Positions 53,832 through 63,767 of a DNA stretch of 64,000 nt are shown one piece after another. Each line of letters starts with the position of its first letter. Positions within the stretch are counted from its first letter, which is position 1. Below the pieces are notes generated by a model, which saw only the letters and a list, made by a program, of their open reading frames with translations, was not told the origin of the DNA and searched no databases. The DNA comes from CAWJLE01 sp963843645 (GTDB lineage: Bacteria; Chloroflexota; Anaerolineae; DAOTYC01): positions 496,001-560,000 of the forward strand of contig CAWJLE010000005.1 in NCBI GenBank assembly GCA_963843645.1. Reading direction: 5' to 3'. Position numbers and translations under genes: made by a program.

Positions 53832-55297
53832 TGAGTTTCCTTCATTTGCAGATCACAGGCTACCATAGAAGGCTATTGCTTCTGCTACGCGGCCGTTTCG
53901 CTCTCAATTGGTCTTTTTTGGTCGGCTCCAACTTGGCATGTCAAGTGTTGGGAATGTTCGCTACTATCCGGATCGCCCGAACGCTAGCTCCGGAAGGTTA
54001 CGGCGCGTACAATCTGGTGCAGACAGTGGCCAGCATAGGGATGATCGTCGCTGGGCTTGGCTTCCGTAATGTAATAATCCGCGAATGCGCTCGTCACCCG
54101 GAGAAGAGCGCGAGCTTATTCCTCGTGAGCACACTTATTCGCTCGTGTTCATTGATAATCACGGCAATTGGGCTTCTATTGTGCAGGGCCCTCGGCCAAA
54201 TTGATTTTTCCATCCCTTTGGTTGGCACTGCGGTGGTCCTGATGGTTGGTGTATCCATCTGGGATCTGGTTGAGAGCATAACATTTGCACATGAACACAT
54301 GGAGTACTCAGCTGTAATCAATTTGGCGGGGAGCATAGTCTGGGTTCTGCTGGCCTGGGCGGTGCCGAAAAATTGCCTGACTCCTCTCAACGTAGCCCTG
54401 ACGTTTGCGATTCTGCAGACCACAGAAGCTCTGATTTATGTGGCAGTCGGGAGACGGTTGGGCTATTTCCGGGGACAAGTTCAGGCGCTTCTGTGGCGCA
54501 GCCTGTTGCGCCAGAGCTTGCCGTTCTACTGGCTGGCGATCATGAGTTCAGTTACTAGTCAGCTCCCGATTCTCATACTCGCTCATCGCTCTGGTCGCGC
54601 TGAGGTCGGTCTGTACAACGTTGGCTGGCGGCTGGTCACTCCAATGCAAATGTTGACCGCCACTGCCCTCACAGCTCTATACCCCAGCCTGTGTCAGACT
54701 GCAGTTGGTGACGAGCAACGATTCTTGGAGGCAGTCAAGCATGCGCTTCTTGGGTTGACCGTGCTGGGCGTAACTGGTGCGTTAAGTATTAGCCTGCTGC
54801 GACAAGAGATCGTCGCTCTTCTTTTCGGCAACGCGTACCGGGCAAGTGCCGATGCTCTCGCTTTTCAGTGCTGGTACAGTGCTCTGTTTGCCATTTTTTC
54901 GTTCATTGGCGTCGTTTTGGCCGCCAGAGATCGTCAGAAGTGGCTGGCTGCTTTGTCCAGCGCGTTCGCCCTGGTGTCCACTCCGTTGCTTTGGTTTGGA
55001 TCTGGATATGGCGCCTCTGGACTGGCCCTTGCTGCACTTGGAACTGCGGTAGTCAACATGACATATCATTGGGTGGCGCTGCAAAGATGCTTACCAAAAC
55101 CGCTCACTGCGGCGTTCGTGGTGTTGTTGGCAGCCGCGTTCGTTGCAGGGATGCTCGTGTCGTGGGCCGCACCGCAGACTCTGCCCTTTCCGTGGCGGAT
55201 TGCCATTGTAATGGGGACGGTAGGATTGCTGGCTGCGGGCGCTGTCAGCTTCGACATTGGGAGACAACACGCGCCCATCAACTTACGCGCACAATAG
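53831..55297 (+). CDS. Polysaccharide flippase (Wzx/MATE-like)
   Basis: 488 residues from the ATG at 53831 overlapping the Wzy-like stop. About 12-14 helices. The N-terminal pattern NWSFLVGSNLACQVLGMFAT, IRIARTLAPEGYGAYNLVQT and GLGFRNVIIRECARHP is classic for polysaccharide_synt/RfbX proteins. Later helices include YWLAIMSSVTSQLPILILAH and LYNVGWRLVTPMQMLTATAL. It would flip lipid-linked repeat units to the outer face for Wzy. Confidence 0.88.
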   Translation: MSFLHLQITGYHRRLLLLLRGRFALNWSFLVGSNLACQVLGMFATIRIARTLAPEGYGAYNLVQTVASIGMIVAGLGFRNVIIRECARHPEKSASLFLVSTLIRSCSLIITAIGLLLCRALGQIDFSIPLVGTAVVLMVGVSIWDLVESITFAHEHMEYSAVINLAGSIVWVLLAWAVPKNCLTPLNVALTFAILQTTEALIYVAVGRRLGYFRGQVQALLWRSLLRQSLPFYWLAIMSSVTSQLPILILAHRSGRAEVGLYNVGWRLVTPMQMLTATALTALYPSLCQTAVGDEQRFLEAVKHALLGLTVLGVTGALSISLLRQEIVALLFGNAYRASADALAFQCWYSALFAIFSFIGVVLAARDRQKWLAALSSAFALVSTPLLWFGSGYGASGLALAALGTAVVNMTYHWVALQRCLPKPLTAAFVVLLAAAFVAGMLVSWAAPQTLPFPWRIAIVMGTVGLLAAGAVSFDIGRQHAPINLRAQ

Positions 55298-55310
55298 ACG
55301 AGGTACTGAC

Positions 55311-56096
55311 ATGGATTCGACTAACATGCGAACCCAATGGGATGAGATGGCACGACGAAACGCCTTCTACAGCATTAGCAGTGCGGCGAAGTATCAAGAT
55401 GTGAGCCAAGTAGACGTTGAATTGTTTTGGCAAGAAGGTCGTCAGCAAGTTGATCTCTTCCTCCGAGCGGCTGGCCTTGCCCAGCCGACTCAAGGGACGA
55501 TGGTCGAAATTGGGTGCGGACTGGGCCGCATGACCCATCGATTCTCAGAGATATTCCGACATGTCTACGCGATTGATGTGTCGCCAGAAATGGTGCAACG
55601 CGCGAGGGCGCTATGGCCGGGGCTAGATAATGTCGATTTCGTTGTAGGGAATGGAATCGACCTCCAACCTATTACGTCATCATCCATCGAGTTCGTCTTC
55701 TCTTTCCTCGTGTTGCAGCATGTTGCGCAGCCGGATGTCGTTTATGGATACATTCGCGAATGCTCCAGGGTGTTAGTGCCAAACGGTCTTGCTTTTTTGC
55801 AGTTCCGAACTACAGCAGCTCCGAGCGTTCGATACCGTCTCATGCGCGTCCTGTCGCATTGGGCATGCATGATTTTGAGGGGCCTCGGGAGGTTACGTCG
55901 GTCGCTACGAAGGAACGAAGGGCCACAGTCCCTTGAACAACATTTCGCCCACTCCTACAAAGCCTGGCGAGGTTGTTCTGTGGAACCACAGATGGTTGAA
56001 CATCTGACCGCTGAAGTGGGCCTTACGATTGAAAGCGTTACTGGGCTGGGGTCGCAGTATACGTTCTATAGGTTGCGTAAAAAACCCAAAGTGTAA
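55311..56096 (+). CDS. SAM-dependent methyltransferase
   Basis: 261 residues from the ATG at 55311 (ACGAGG upstream). MVEIGCGLGRMTHRFSEIFR (motif I), VYAIDVSPEMVQRARAL, SSIEFVFSFLVLQHVAQPDV and VLVPNGLAFLQFR mark a Methyltransf_11 core. The C-terminus QHFAHSYKAWRGCSVEPQMV and GSQYTFYRLRKKP lacks a named domain. Probably methylates a sugar of the repeat unit. Confidence 0.8.
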   Translation: MDSTNMRTQWDEMARRNAFYSISSAAKYQDVSQVDVELFWQEGRQQVDLFLRAAGLAQPTQGTMVEIGCGLGRMTHRFSEIFRHVYAIDVSPEMVQRARALWPGLDNVDFVVGNGIDLQPITSSSIEFVFSFLVLQHVAQPDVVYGYIRECSRVLVPNGLAFLQFRTTAAPSVRYRLMRVLSHWACMILRGLGRLRRSLRRNEGPQSLEQHFAHSYKAWRGCSVEPQMVEHLTAEVGLTIESVTGLGSQYTFYRLRKKPKV

Positions 56097-56191
56097 GTTT
56101 ATACTACGACTGATTTCCAGAGGCTAGGACAGGGAGGAGCAGCCATGGCCGTAGTCGTGATGAACACGCGGGATTGGCAGAGTATTTCATC

Positions 56192-57373
56192 ATGCGCGTA
56201 GTGTATTATACGTTCCCCAGCTTCCTGGACGCCAGCCTGCCATTCATTAGAGAGCTGAGCCGTATGTTAGAGTTGCATGTGCTGTTGCAGATTTCTCCCG
56301 AGGCTAGGCGCAGCAATTTGTTTGATTTGGGATCCAGAGAATTGTCGGCAGGAATCAAGGCAGCCGAACCAATATTGCTCAGTTGCTTCCCGGCAGGAGT
56401 CGAGGCCTACTGGCGACATACCGCTTCCTTCAACTTGGTCGTATATGACTGCACAAAGAGTCTACACCCTGCTACTTGGAAGGTCAGTTACCACGCAGTA
56501 GGGTTCATACAAGAACTACAACCGGACTTGGTCCACATCAATGATGTTTCGCTGAGATTGGCGTGGGCAATGAGGGAATTGAGACGAGATCACGTTGTGG
56601 TTGACGTGCATGACCCAACGCCGCACGCGGGTGAGCGAAACTGGCGAACAAGTCTTGCACGCAGACTCACCTATCCCCACGTACAACGATTCATACTGCA
56701 CAGCCACTCATTGCAGGGTGACTTTCGTCGTCGCTATAGAATTGCAGAGCACAAAACAGTCACCATCCCTCTGGGAGTGTACGATGTATTCCGAGAATGG
56801 ACTAGCAACTTCGTGAGTAGCGAAGATGCCAATGTGCTATTCTTTGGCCGCCTGTCACAATACAAAGGGATTGAGACTCTTTACCAGGCAGCGCCCTTAG
56901 TCGCCGAAAAGGTGCCAAACGTCAGATTTGTTGTTGCGGGAAGATCCGTTCCGGGCTACCAGCTTCCCAGTCCTCCAACCCTACCCCGGTCGGCCTCGAT
57001 GGAGATAGTGCAGGACTATATCCCCACACTGCAACTTGTTGAATACCTGCAAACGGCGAGTGTAGTGGTTTGTCCTTACTCTGATGCAACTCAAAGTGGA
57101 GTAATAATGACTAGTTATGCTCTTGGTAAACCAGTAGTCGCAACACGTGTCGGCGGCCTCTCCGAATATGTAGAAGAAGGCACAACCGGGTTGCTTGTGC
57201 CGCCGGGTGACCCCGCAGCACTCGCTGCGGCAATAGTCAGTGTTCTGACAGACCCACGCCTGAGGAACCAGCTTAGGTCGGGATTGGCAGAGGTCCAAAG
57301 AGGCAGACTCAACTGGACCTCTATTGCTGAGCGGACCCTTCAAGTATATCGTGACACAATCAGTGAGACGTAG
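56192..57373 (+). CDS. GT4-family glycosyltransferase
   Basis: 393 residues from the ATG at 56192 (an ATG at 56174 is in frame). GT-B fold: N-terminal donor/acceptor domain MRVVYYTFPSFLDASLPFIR, VDVHDPTPHAG, then VLFFGRLSQYKGIETLYQAA, VRFVVAGRSVPGYQ and the C-terminal nucleotide-sugar site SDATQSGVIMTSYALGKPVV with GGLSEYVEEGTTGLLVPPGD. The usual E-x7-E appears altered (SDATQSGVIMT), which is seen in some GT4 enzymes. Acts in repeat-unit assembly. Confidence 0.85.
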   Translation: MRVVYYTFPSFLDASLPFIRELSRMLELHVLLQISPEARRSNLFDLGSRELSAGIKAAEPILLSCFPAGVEAYWRHTASFNLVVYDCTKSLHPATWKVSYHAVGFIQELQPDLVHINDVSLRLAWAMRELRRDHVVVDVHDPTPHAGERNWRTSLARRLTYPHVQRFILHSHSLQGDFRRRYRIAEHKTVTIPLGVYDVFREWTSNFVSSEDANVLFFGRLSQYKGIETLYQAAPLVAEKVPNVRFVVAGRSVPGYQLPSPPTLPRSASMEIVQDYIPTLQLVEYLQTASVVVCPYSDATQSGVIMTSYALGKPVVATRVGGLSEYVEEGTTGLLVPPGDPAALAAAIVSVLTDPRLRNQLRSGLAEVQRGRLNWTSIAERTLQVYRDTISET

Positions 57374-57692
57374 ACCGAGATTAGTAGTCGGTGATGTCGA
57401 TGTCGCTTTTCTGCAGCAAGATACAACAGTCCCTTAGGCTTCGTTTTGGGTCAGACGGACTTCAAATTTCTGCCCAATTGAACAGATTTCTCAAGCGATG
57501 AGAAATCTCCAGTCCATCTCAAGCAAATCATTGTTTAGGAAAAAACTTGTGCTCCGTCGAAATCCTTGAGGACCGTTACTATAAGGTGCTCCGGTGGGGT
57601 CCAGCACTTCTCAAAAGAGACAACGCAATCAAGCAATGTTATGCAGGACAAGGATTTGTCTGTGAGGTCGATACACGTGAGGAGGCCACTCC
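57374..57692. other. Intergenic region, about 320 nt
   Basis: AT-richer than the flanks with no credible gene. It contains TTGAGG and TATAAG near 57566-57585 (TTGAGGACCGTTACTATAAG), a possible promoter with a short spacer for the next glycosyltransferase. Confidence 0.35.
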
Positions 57693-58827
57693 GTGAAACA
57701 CAACCTTCTTATTGTCATCGGTGGTCTTGGCGTTGGCGGTGCCGAGAAGGTCATGATCAGTCTAGTGAATCGCCTGGATCCCAAACGATTCAGGACGACC
57801 GTTATTGTGCGTACCGAGGACAACCCATTGGCTGCCGAGATCCATTCTGGTGCCGCACGACTGATCACGATGAAGCATCACACGCTCTACAATCTATCGC
57901 CGGCGAAGATCATTCGATCGGCGATCCAAGAAAGCTGTGCCGAAACCGTGCTTTGTTTTGGCCTTACTGATTTCTTTTTCACCCGCCTTGCAGTGCTGGG
58001 CTTACCAAACCCACCCCAAATCTGTATTTCGATTCACGCCATACCGCGCACCATGTTCGACCGAAAACAACGTCTGATGCAATGGCTGTATGCTCGTCTC
58101 CTAAATGGAGAGGAGCGCATCATTTCGGTGTGCAATTTCCAGGCAGATCATCTGGGCAAAAGCCTATCGCATCCCACGCCGACTCTTCACCACGATCTAC
58201 AACGGCGTGGATGTTGATCATTTTTCACCCTCGTGTCAACCAGAGACCCGGCTGTTGATTAGAGCAGAGATTGGTGTTCCCACTCACGCATTCTTGATCG
58301 TAATGGTCGCAAGATTGCATCCGCAGAAGCGACATGAAGATGCACTTCAAGCCATGCGAGTGCTCACGCTTATGAATGCTACACCCGCAAGTTGTCTGCT
58401 ATTGGTTGGGGGTGGCAATCCGGGTCGTGAGGCGGACATGCGAGAATTGGCCAGGAGCCTCTCGATTGCAGATCGAGTCATTTTCTGCGGCATCCGTGAC
58501 GACGTCCGCCCATTTTATGAGGCAGCGGATCTGTTTACGTTAACATCATCTGGTGAAAACTTCTCAATAGCGGCTCTGGAGGCAATGGCTATGGGCTTGC
58601 CATGCGTCTTGACAGACGTTGGCGGAGCAGCCGAGATGGTTACGGACGGCACAAACGGTTTCCGGGTACCGCCCGGCAGTCCTGAAATGATTGCAGCGGG
58701 TTGGCACCGAGCAAGAGAGGAGTACCACATGTTTGACAAGACGTCAATTCGCGAGGACGTCGTGCGTAGGTTTAATATAGAGAACTGTGTGCGAGAGTAT
58801 GAACAGATCCTTACTCAGCGGCCGTAA
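57693..58827 (+). CDS. GT4-family glycosyltransferase, one frameshift
   Basis: About 378 residues in two frames. HNLLIVIGGLGVGGAEKVMI is the N-terminal acceptor-binding loop. The frame changes near 58155-58200 by one extra base, between NFQADHLGK and TTIYNGVDVDHFSPS. The second part has MVARLHPQKRHEDALQAM, LLLVGGGNPGREADMREL, VIFCGIRDDVRPFYEAADLF and SGENFSIAALEAMAMGLPCV (E-x7-E). This is one of few frame breaks in the lower-GC block. Confidence 0.85.
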
Positions 58828-59146
58828 CGAGTTTTATCGAACCAATGCATGACCGCAAAGGGACAATGACTGCGTCATTTGACGCACTGTTGCGATTGAA
58901 CTAGATGATCGGCCCCAGTTGCCCGCAGAAGTTGCGATAGAATGAACAGGAATGAACGCCGATCTCCTTTTTGTCTCCTGTAGGGCCTCATCTCCGTGGA
59001 CCAGCTCTACCTAGTCTTCTACAGTGAAGACAAAGCTTAGAAGATAGCATTTGCTGTCAGCTGCCCCCGGTAAGAAAAGTAGTCTCTGGCAAAGGAGTGT
59101 GGCCACTCGTTTGTTCTATCGAACGAGATGGCATACAATTGATCTT
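58828..59146. other. Intergenic region, about 320 nt
   Basis: No gene, strong hairpin or recognisable promoter seen. Confidence 0.35.
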
Positions 59147-60364
59147 ATGCGACTCGCAATTGTACGAACATCCTCATCCCCCGTCAATCGCCATTTCTAC
59201 AATGTCCAGGAGCTCGGCCTAGCCAGATCTCTAACTCGACATGGATTTGCGGTCGACATCTATTCTGCTGAGAGGTCGTCGCGACGGCCACGAAGCGAAG
59301 AAGTCCCCGTCGATCATGGGGTAGTTCATCTCTATTACTGGCCTGTCTGGATTGCTCTCCCGCATCATCATTGTCTCCTCGCTGGCTTGGACGAGCACAT
59401 ACTCAATGAGAATTACGATATAGTCCAAATCCAAGACAGCTACTCCATTGCATCCGCTCAACTTGCCTTTCAACTCAGGCATTTCAATGGACCCATTGTC
59501 TTGCAGCAGGGGGTGTATTTGCATCCAGTACGATGGAAGCGATGGGTTCAAGTGGGATTTGAAGCAACAATGGGTAGTTTTCTCCGCACGGCAAGACCGG
59601 TTTGCCTGGCTAAAACCGCTGAAGCAGCCAAGTATCTTGTTCGGTTTGGATACGAACGCCCAACACTATTGCCTATCGGTTTTGATGACGCGGTATTCCG
59701 CAAGCGCGGTTGCTCAAACAGCACACGCTCGGCCCTCGACATCCAACCTCAGGATCTGCTTCTTCTATACGTGGGCAGGATTGAGCGACGGAGAAATCCT
59801 GGAGTTCTCATTCAAGTGTGCAAGAGATTGAGAGACAAGGGGATACCAGCTCATCTGGTGATAGCGGGCGAGGGCACTCTCGAACAAGAGTCCAAGCAAA
59901 TGGCCATCGAATACCAGTTGACGAGCGCGATTCATTTTGTGGGTTGCGTGCCTCAAGCGGACCTTTCATCATATTACAGGAGCGCAGATTTCTTAGTCCA
60001 TGCCAGTCATCACGAGATCGTGGGAATGGTGTTTCTAGAGGCTCTCTACCATGGTCTGCCAGTCATCACAAGTGATACCCCGGGGGCAAGGAGCATAATA
60101 ACTCAAGCGGTAGACGGCTACATTGTGCAGTCTCTGTCCGTTGCGGAGTGGACCACTCTGATTCAGGAACTCTGGGCAAACCCACTTGCTAGACAGCAGC
60201 TGAGCGAAATGGCACAAAAAAAGGCTGGAACTTTCATGTGGGAATCCCTCGCCTCCAGTTATGCCGACTTCTACTCCAGAGTCCTGAACGGCCTCACAGA
60301 CGAATTCGCACAACACCACGCCGCTCCGGAACCTGCCAGGCAGTGTTGTGCGCGCAAAACTTGA
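59147..60364 (+). CDS. GT4-family glycosyltransferase
   Basis: 405 residues from the ATG at 59147; the ribosome binding site is weak and an in-frame start at 59051 exists. MRLAIVRTSSSPVNRHFYNV and LARSLTRHGFAVDIYSAE begin the N-domain. LLLYVGRIERRRNPGVLIQV, LVIAGEGTLEQESKQMA, VGCVPQADLSSYYRSADFLV and HASHHEIVGMVFLEALYHGL (E-x7-E) with SDTPGARSIITQAVDGYIV form the C-domain. Part of the repeat-unit assembly line. Confidence 0.85.
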   Translation: MRLAIVRTSSSPVNRHFYNVQELGLARSLTRHGFAVDIYSAERSSRRPRSEEVPVDHGVVHLYYWPVWIALPHHHCLLAGLDEHILNENYDIVQIQDSYSIASAQLAFQLRHFNGPIVLQQGVYLHPVRWKRWVQVGFEATMGSFLRTARPVCLAKTAEAAKYLVRFGYERPTLLPIGFDDAVFRKRGCSNSTRSALDIQPQDLLLLYVGRIERRRNPGVLIQVCKRLRDKGIPAHLVIAGEGTLEQESKQMAIEYQLTSAIHFVGCVPQADLSSYYRSADFLVHASHHEIVGMVFLEALYHGLPVITSDTPGARSIITQAVDGYIVQSLSVAEWTTLIQELWANPLARQQLSEMAQKKAGTFMWESLASSYADFYSRVLNGLTDEFAQHHAAPEPARQCCARKT

Positions 60365-60538
60365 AAATTCAGACTATTGAAACAAGGAATCGTAAGTGGA
60401 CTCTTTTCTACAAATGGGGCCTACGGGTACCAGTATACAGGCGCCCCTCAGTCACAGGCGAAAATCACTCATGCGGTGTAGGCTATCCCCGGGTCTTTCT
60501 CACATTGCAGGCTGCTGGCTCGAGCCTTGGACAAATAC

Positions 60539-62335
60539 ATGAACACTGCGGCTTGGCTGTCGTGCACCTCGGAATCCTTGCGATTGGCACTGAGAAAATC
60601 CCTCACCGCCATCACTGCGCTTCCGCTCTGGCTATACGGCTTGATGTTCTTGGCAAGCACAATATTGCTGTCAGGGTATCGTGTCTACTTCGGCAATCAA
60701 TCTCTTCAATTACCGATGGTTCAGTGGCTTGGAGATAGCTCACTTTATTCGAATGATCCGTTTGTGGCCACTCTACGGTACTATTGTTCGGCGCTCTGGC
60801 CTATGGTAGCCTTTGGTGCGCATTTGTTACCACTGGAACCCTTGCTTTTTGTCTTGTTCATAATCGAAAAAGTACTTCTATTGTTTGGAGCTACATGTTT
60901 AGCCAACGCGCTATCCAACAAATCTAAACTAGCTGCCATCGGTTCGATGGCGCTGTTTTCGTTTAGCCCACAACCAATTCTCGGCGGCGGCACCATTGTT
61001 GCCAACTATCTTGAACAGACTGGCTTGGCCATTCCGTTCTTGTTGCTCGCTCTGGCGTCTCTTCATAAATCTCGACCGATTTCTTGGGCCATCTGGCTGG
61101 CGATCGGATTCAGTCTGACCCCTATGTATGGGGCGTACGCGATCTCCTATTCCGTTCCAGTCATTTTACTTGACTCGGACTACAGACGTCAATGGAGAAA
61201 ATGGACTATCGCGATGGCTGTGTTCGCTCTTCTTGCCTGTCCATCGTTAGTCTGGACCGTCTCCACCCTTGGCTGCCATGGCACCGATGTCAGCCTGTGG
61301 CTTGCACTAGCTCATGCTCGGTTGTCGCATCATCTTTACCCACTTACGTGGGGCATTTTGAACTTTTTCAGATTTGGCCTACTGCTCGGAATTACAGCCA
61401 TGCTGGCCTGGCTCAACAGATATGGGCATCTAGCAGCATTGTGCAGACACGAGACCATCTGGTCTGGAGTAAGTGTTTTGTGGTTATGTTATGCTTTTGT
61501 TGCCGCTTACGTCGTCAAGTCTCCGTCAATGTTGATTATGCATCCGTCCAGAGGAACAGATTTGTGGTATTGCTTGGCTGGAGTTGGATTGGTTTCAGTA
61601 TTTGCAGCTAAGACGGAGAGGCACGCCGGTAGCTATATTCCGCTGGCGACAGGTTTTCTAGCCTCTGTTTTCTTGTGGTCTCTGGCTCGAGACTCGAGTT
61701 TCTGTTTCTTCCCACGTTTGCAGTTGTTGTTTGTGCCGCGATATGGGACTGTATTCCCCTGAAGAGAAGCCTTTATCGATTGCCCATTACTGTTGCCCGG
61801 CCGATCAAGCTACTACACAGCTACTTACATAATGTGGGGCCTGACCGTCTAGGCCTGGCACTGGGAGTCTGTGTGTTGGTTTTGTCGGCATTCGCCGGGG
61901 CTTTCCTAAGGGATGGAGGCCTAATAAGATATCCCGAAGGATCAATGATCGAGATCACGAAGTGGGCTCAAAAGGAGACATCAGTCAAGGCAAGCTTCTT
62001 AATCAATCCCGGTTGGAGCGAGTTTCGCCCGTTGGCGCAACGCAGCGTCTTCACCACTTGGTCAGATGGGTCAGCAATACTTTGGGATCAGGATTTTGCT
62101 GAAGAATGGGGCAGGCGACTATCCGCCTTGGGTCTGAATATTTCGACATCAGGAAGTTGGTGCAGCAGCCGACATAGCGTATGATCGCCTTCGGGATAAC
62201 GACATTAGGGGTTTAGCCAGCGAGTTCTCAATTGACTACTGGGTGGTTGCGTCTGGCCAACCTTCTTCTTTTCCGATAGCTTTTGAGAATCGTAATTGCA
62301 AGGTACTCCAGTTGGCGTTGGGCACTTCTCATTAG
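60539..62335 (+). CDS. Large multi-pass membrane protein with soluble C-terminal domain, two frameshifts
   Basis: About 598 residues in three frames from the ATG at 60539. Roughly ten helices (LWLYGLMFLASTILLSGYRV, LFVLFIIEKVLLLFGATCLA, VLWLCYAFVAAYVVKSPSML, RLGLALGVCVLVLSAFAGAF). Frame changes near 61690-61740 and near 62140-62165. The last frame reads ADIAYDRLRDNDIRGLASEF and SIDYWVVASGQP to TAG at 62333-62335. The architecture (GT-C-like helices, then KWAQKETSVKASFLINPGW and a sensor of residue conservation) resembles membrane glycosyltransferase-like proteins of polysaccharide loci, but I cannot name the family. Confidence 0.72.
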
Positions 62336-62512
62336 CCAACGCAATATGACTAGCCATCACGCAATAGATGGCACGAAAGCGCAATCCGTCAAGACAATAG
62401 AAATAGCTTGTCCAGCCACGGCTATGCGGCACGAATTCGTGGTTGTGCCACGGTCCGACGTCGCGACCCCACACCGACCTGATCCGGAATCTTTGCACAA
62501 GGCGTCTGTTTG

Positions 62513-63763
62513 ATGACTAGAGTCCTCTTGGTTAACACTCGTCACTTCACTGGTGGCGGAGACAGCACCTACACGTTCAACCTGGCCAGACTGCTTGTCA
62601 GCAGAGGACACGGCGTCGCGTTCTTTGCCATGCGAGATGAGCGCAACCTGTCCGACCCAAATGATGATTTGTTCGTGAGTCCTGTTGATTTTCGAGAACT
62701 GAACCGACACAAGAATCCACTTGCAGGCCTGCGAGTGTTAAGCAGATCACTCTACTCCTACGAAGCCCAGATTAAGTTCAGCCAGATATTGGATCGTTTC
62801 AAGCCAGATATTGTTCACTTACAGAACATCCACGCCCACATCACACCTTCGGTCATCTTCGAAGCCAAGAGACGTGGACTGCCTGTCGTCTGGACCCTTC
62901 ACGACTACAGATTGATCTGTCCCAATTCGCATTTCAGAATTGATGCCACCGGAGAAATCTGCGAGGCCTGTGGGACCGGAACGTACTATCAGGCGATCCT
63001 CAAACACTGCAAGAAGAACTCGGTCTTAGCCAGTACCATGGCCGCAGTTGAAGCCTATGCCCATCGTCTCATGGGAGTGCGAGAACACGTCGATGCCTTT
63101 TTGTCTCCCAGCGTCTTTCTGAGAGGCAAATTCATTGACCGAGGATTCCCTGCCGACAAGGTGCACCACCTGCCACTTTTCTTGCCCAATACGATATTCG
63201 AAACCGATGGTGGATTTGATGGTAACGGTAGCAACGATGGGTACCTGCTTTTTCTGGGCAAGTTGGAGCCCATCAAAGGCGTTCGTACGCTCTTGAAGGC
63301 TTGCGGCAAAACTGCCGATATCAAGTTGATCCTAGCGGGGCGAGTTGAAGAGCCGCTAGCCAGCGAACTACCGAATCTGCTACCAGCGAATGCACAATAC
63401 GTGGGTATGAAATCTGGTCGGGAGATACGACATCTAGTGCGAAATGCCCTTGCCATTGTACTTCCCTCGTTGTGGTACGAGAACCAACCTTTCAGTATTT
63501 TGGAGGCTTTTGCCAGCGCCAAACCGGTGATTGCCTCAGACTTGGGAGGGATGGGCGAGCTCGTTGCAGACCGTGAACGTGGATTGCTCGTGCCACCTGG
63601 AGATGTAGACCTATTGGCCACGGCCATGCGTTGGATCGCAGCTCATCCGGCTGAAGCGAGATCAATGGGAAGGGCTGGGCTTCGTTATGCTAGATTACAC
63701 CATGGTGCAGAGCGGCACTACGCCCAGTTGATGCAGACGTACGTGGCAGTGAGACAAGGATAA
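62513..63763 (+). CDS. GT4-family glycosyltransferase with Cys insert
   Basis: 416 residues from the ATG at 62513 (TTG at 62510 in frame). VLLVNTRHFTGGGDSTYTFN starts the N-domain. HLQNIHAHITPSVIFEAKRR and TLHDYRLICPNSHFR with EICEACGTGTYYQAILKHCK form the cysteine-rich loop common in this GT4 subgroup. YLLFLGKLEPIKGVRTLLKA, LILAGRVEEPL and PSLWYENQPFSILEAFASAK (E-x7-E) follow. Full length. Closely followed by a methyltransferase gene 4 nt downstream. Confidence 0.88.
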   Translation: MTRVLLVNTRHFTGGGDSTYTFNLARLLVSRGHGVAFFAMRDERNLSDPNDDLFVSPVDFRELNRHKNPLAGLRVLSRSLYSYEAQIKFSQILDRFKPDIVHLQNIHAHITPSVIFEAKRRGLPVVWTLHDYRLICPNSHFRIDATGEICEACGTGTYYQAILKHCKKNSVLASTMAAVEAYAHRLMGVREHVDAFLSPSVFLRGKFIDRGFPADKVHHLPLFLPNTIFETDGGFDGNGSNDGYLLFLGKLEPIKGVRTLLKACGKTADIKLILAGRVEEPLASELPNLLPANAQYVGMKSGREIRHLVRNALAIVLPSLWYENQPFSILEAFASAKPVIASDLGGMGELVADRERGLLVPPGDVDLLATAMRWIAAHPAEARSMGRAGLRYARLHHGAERHYAQLMQTYVAVRQG

Positions 63764-63767
63764 GAAA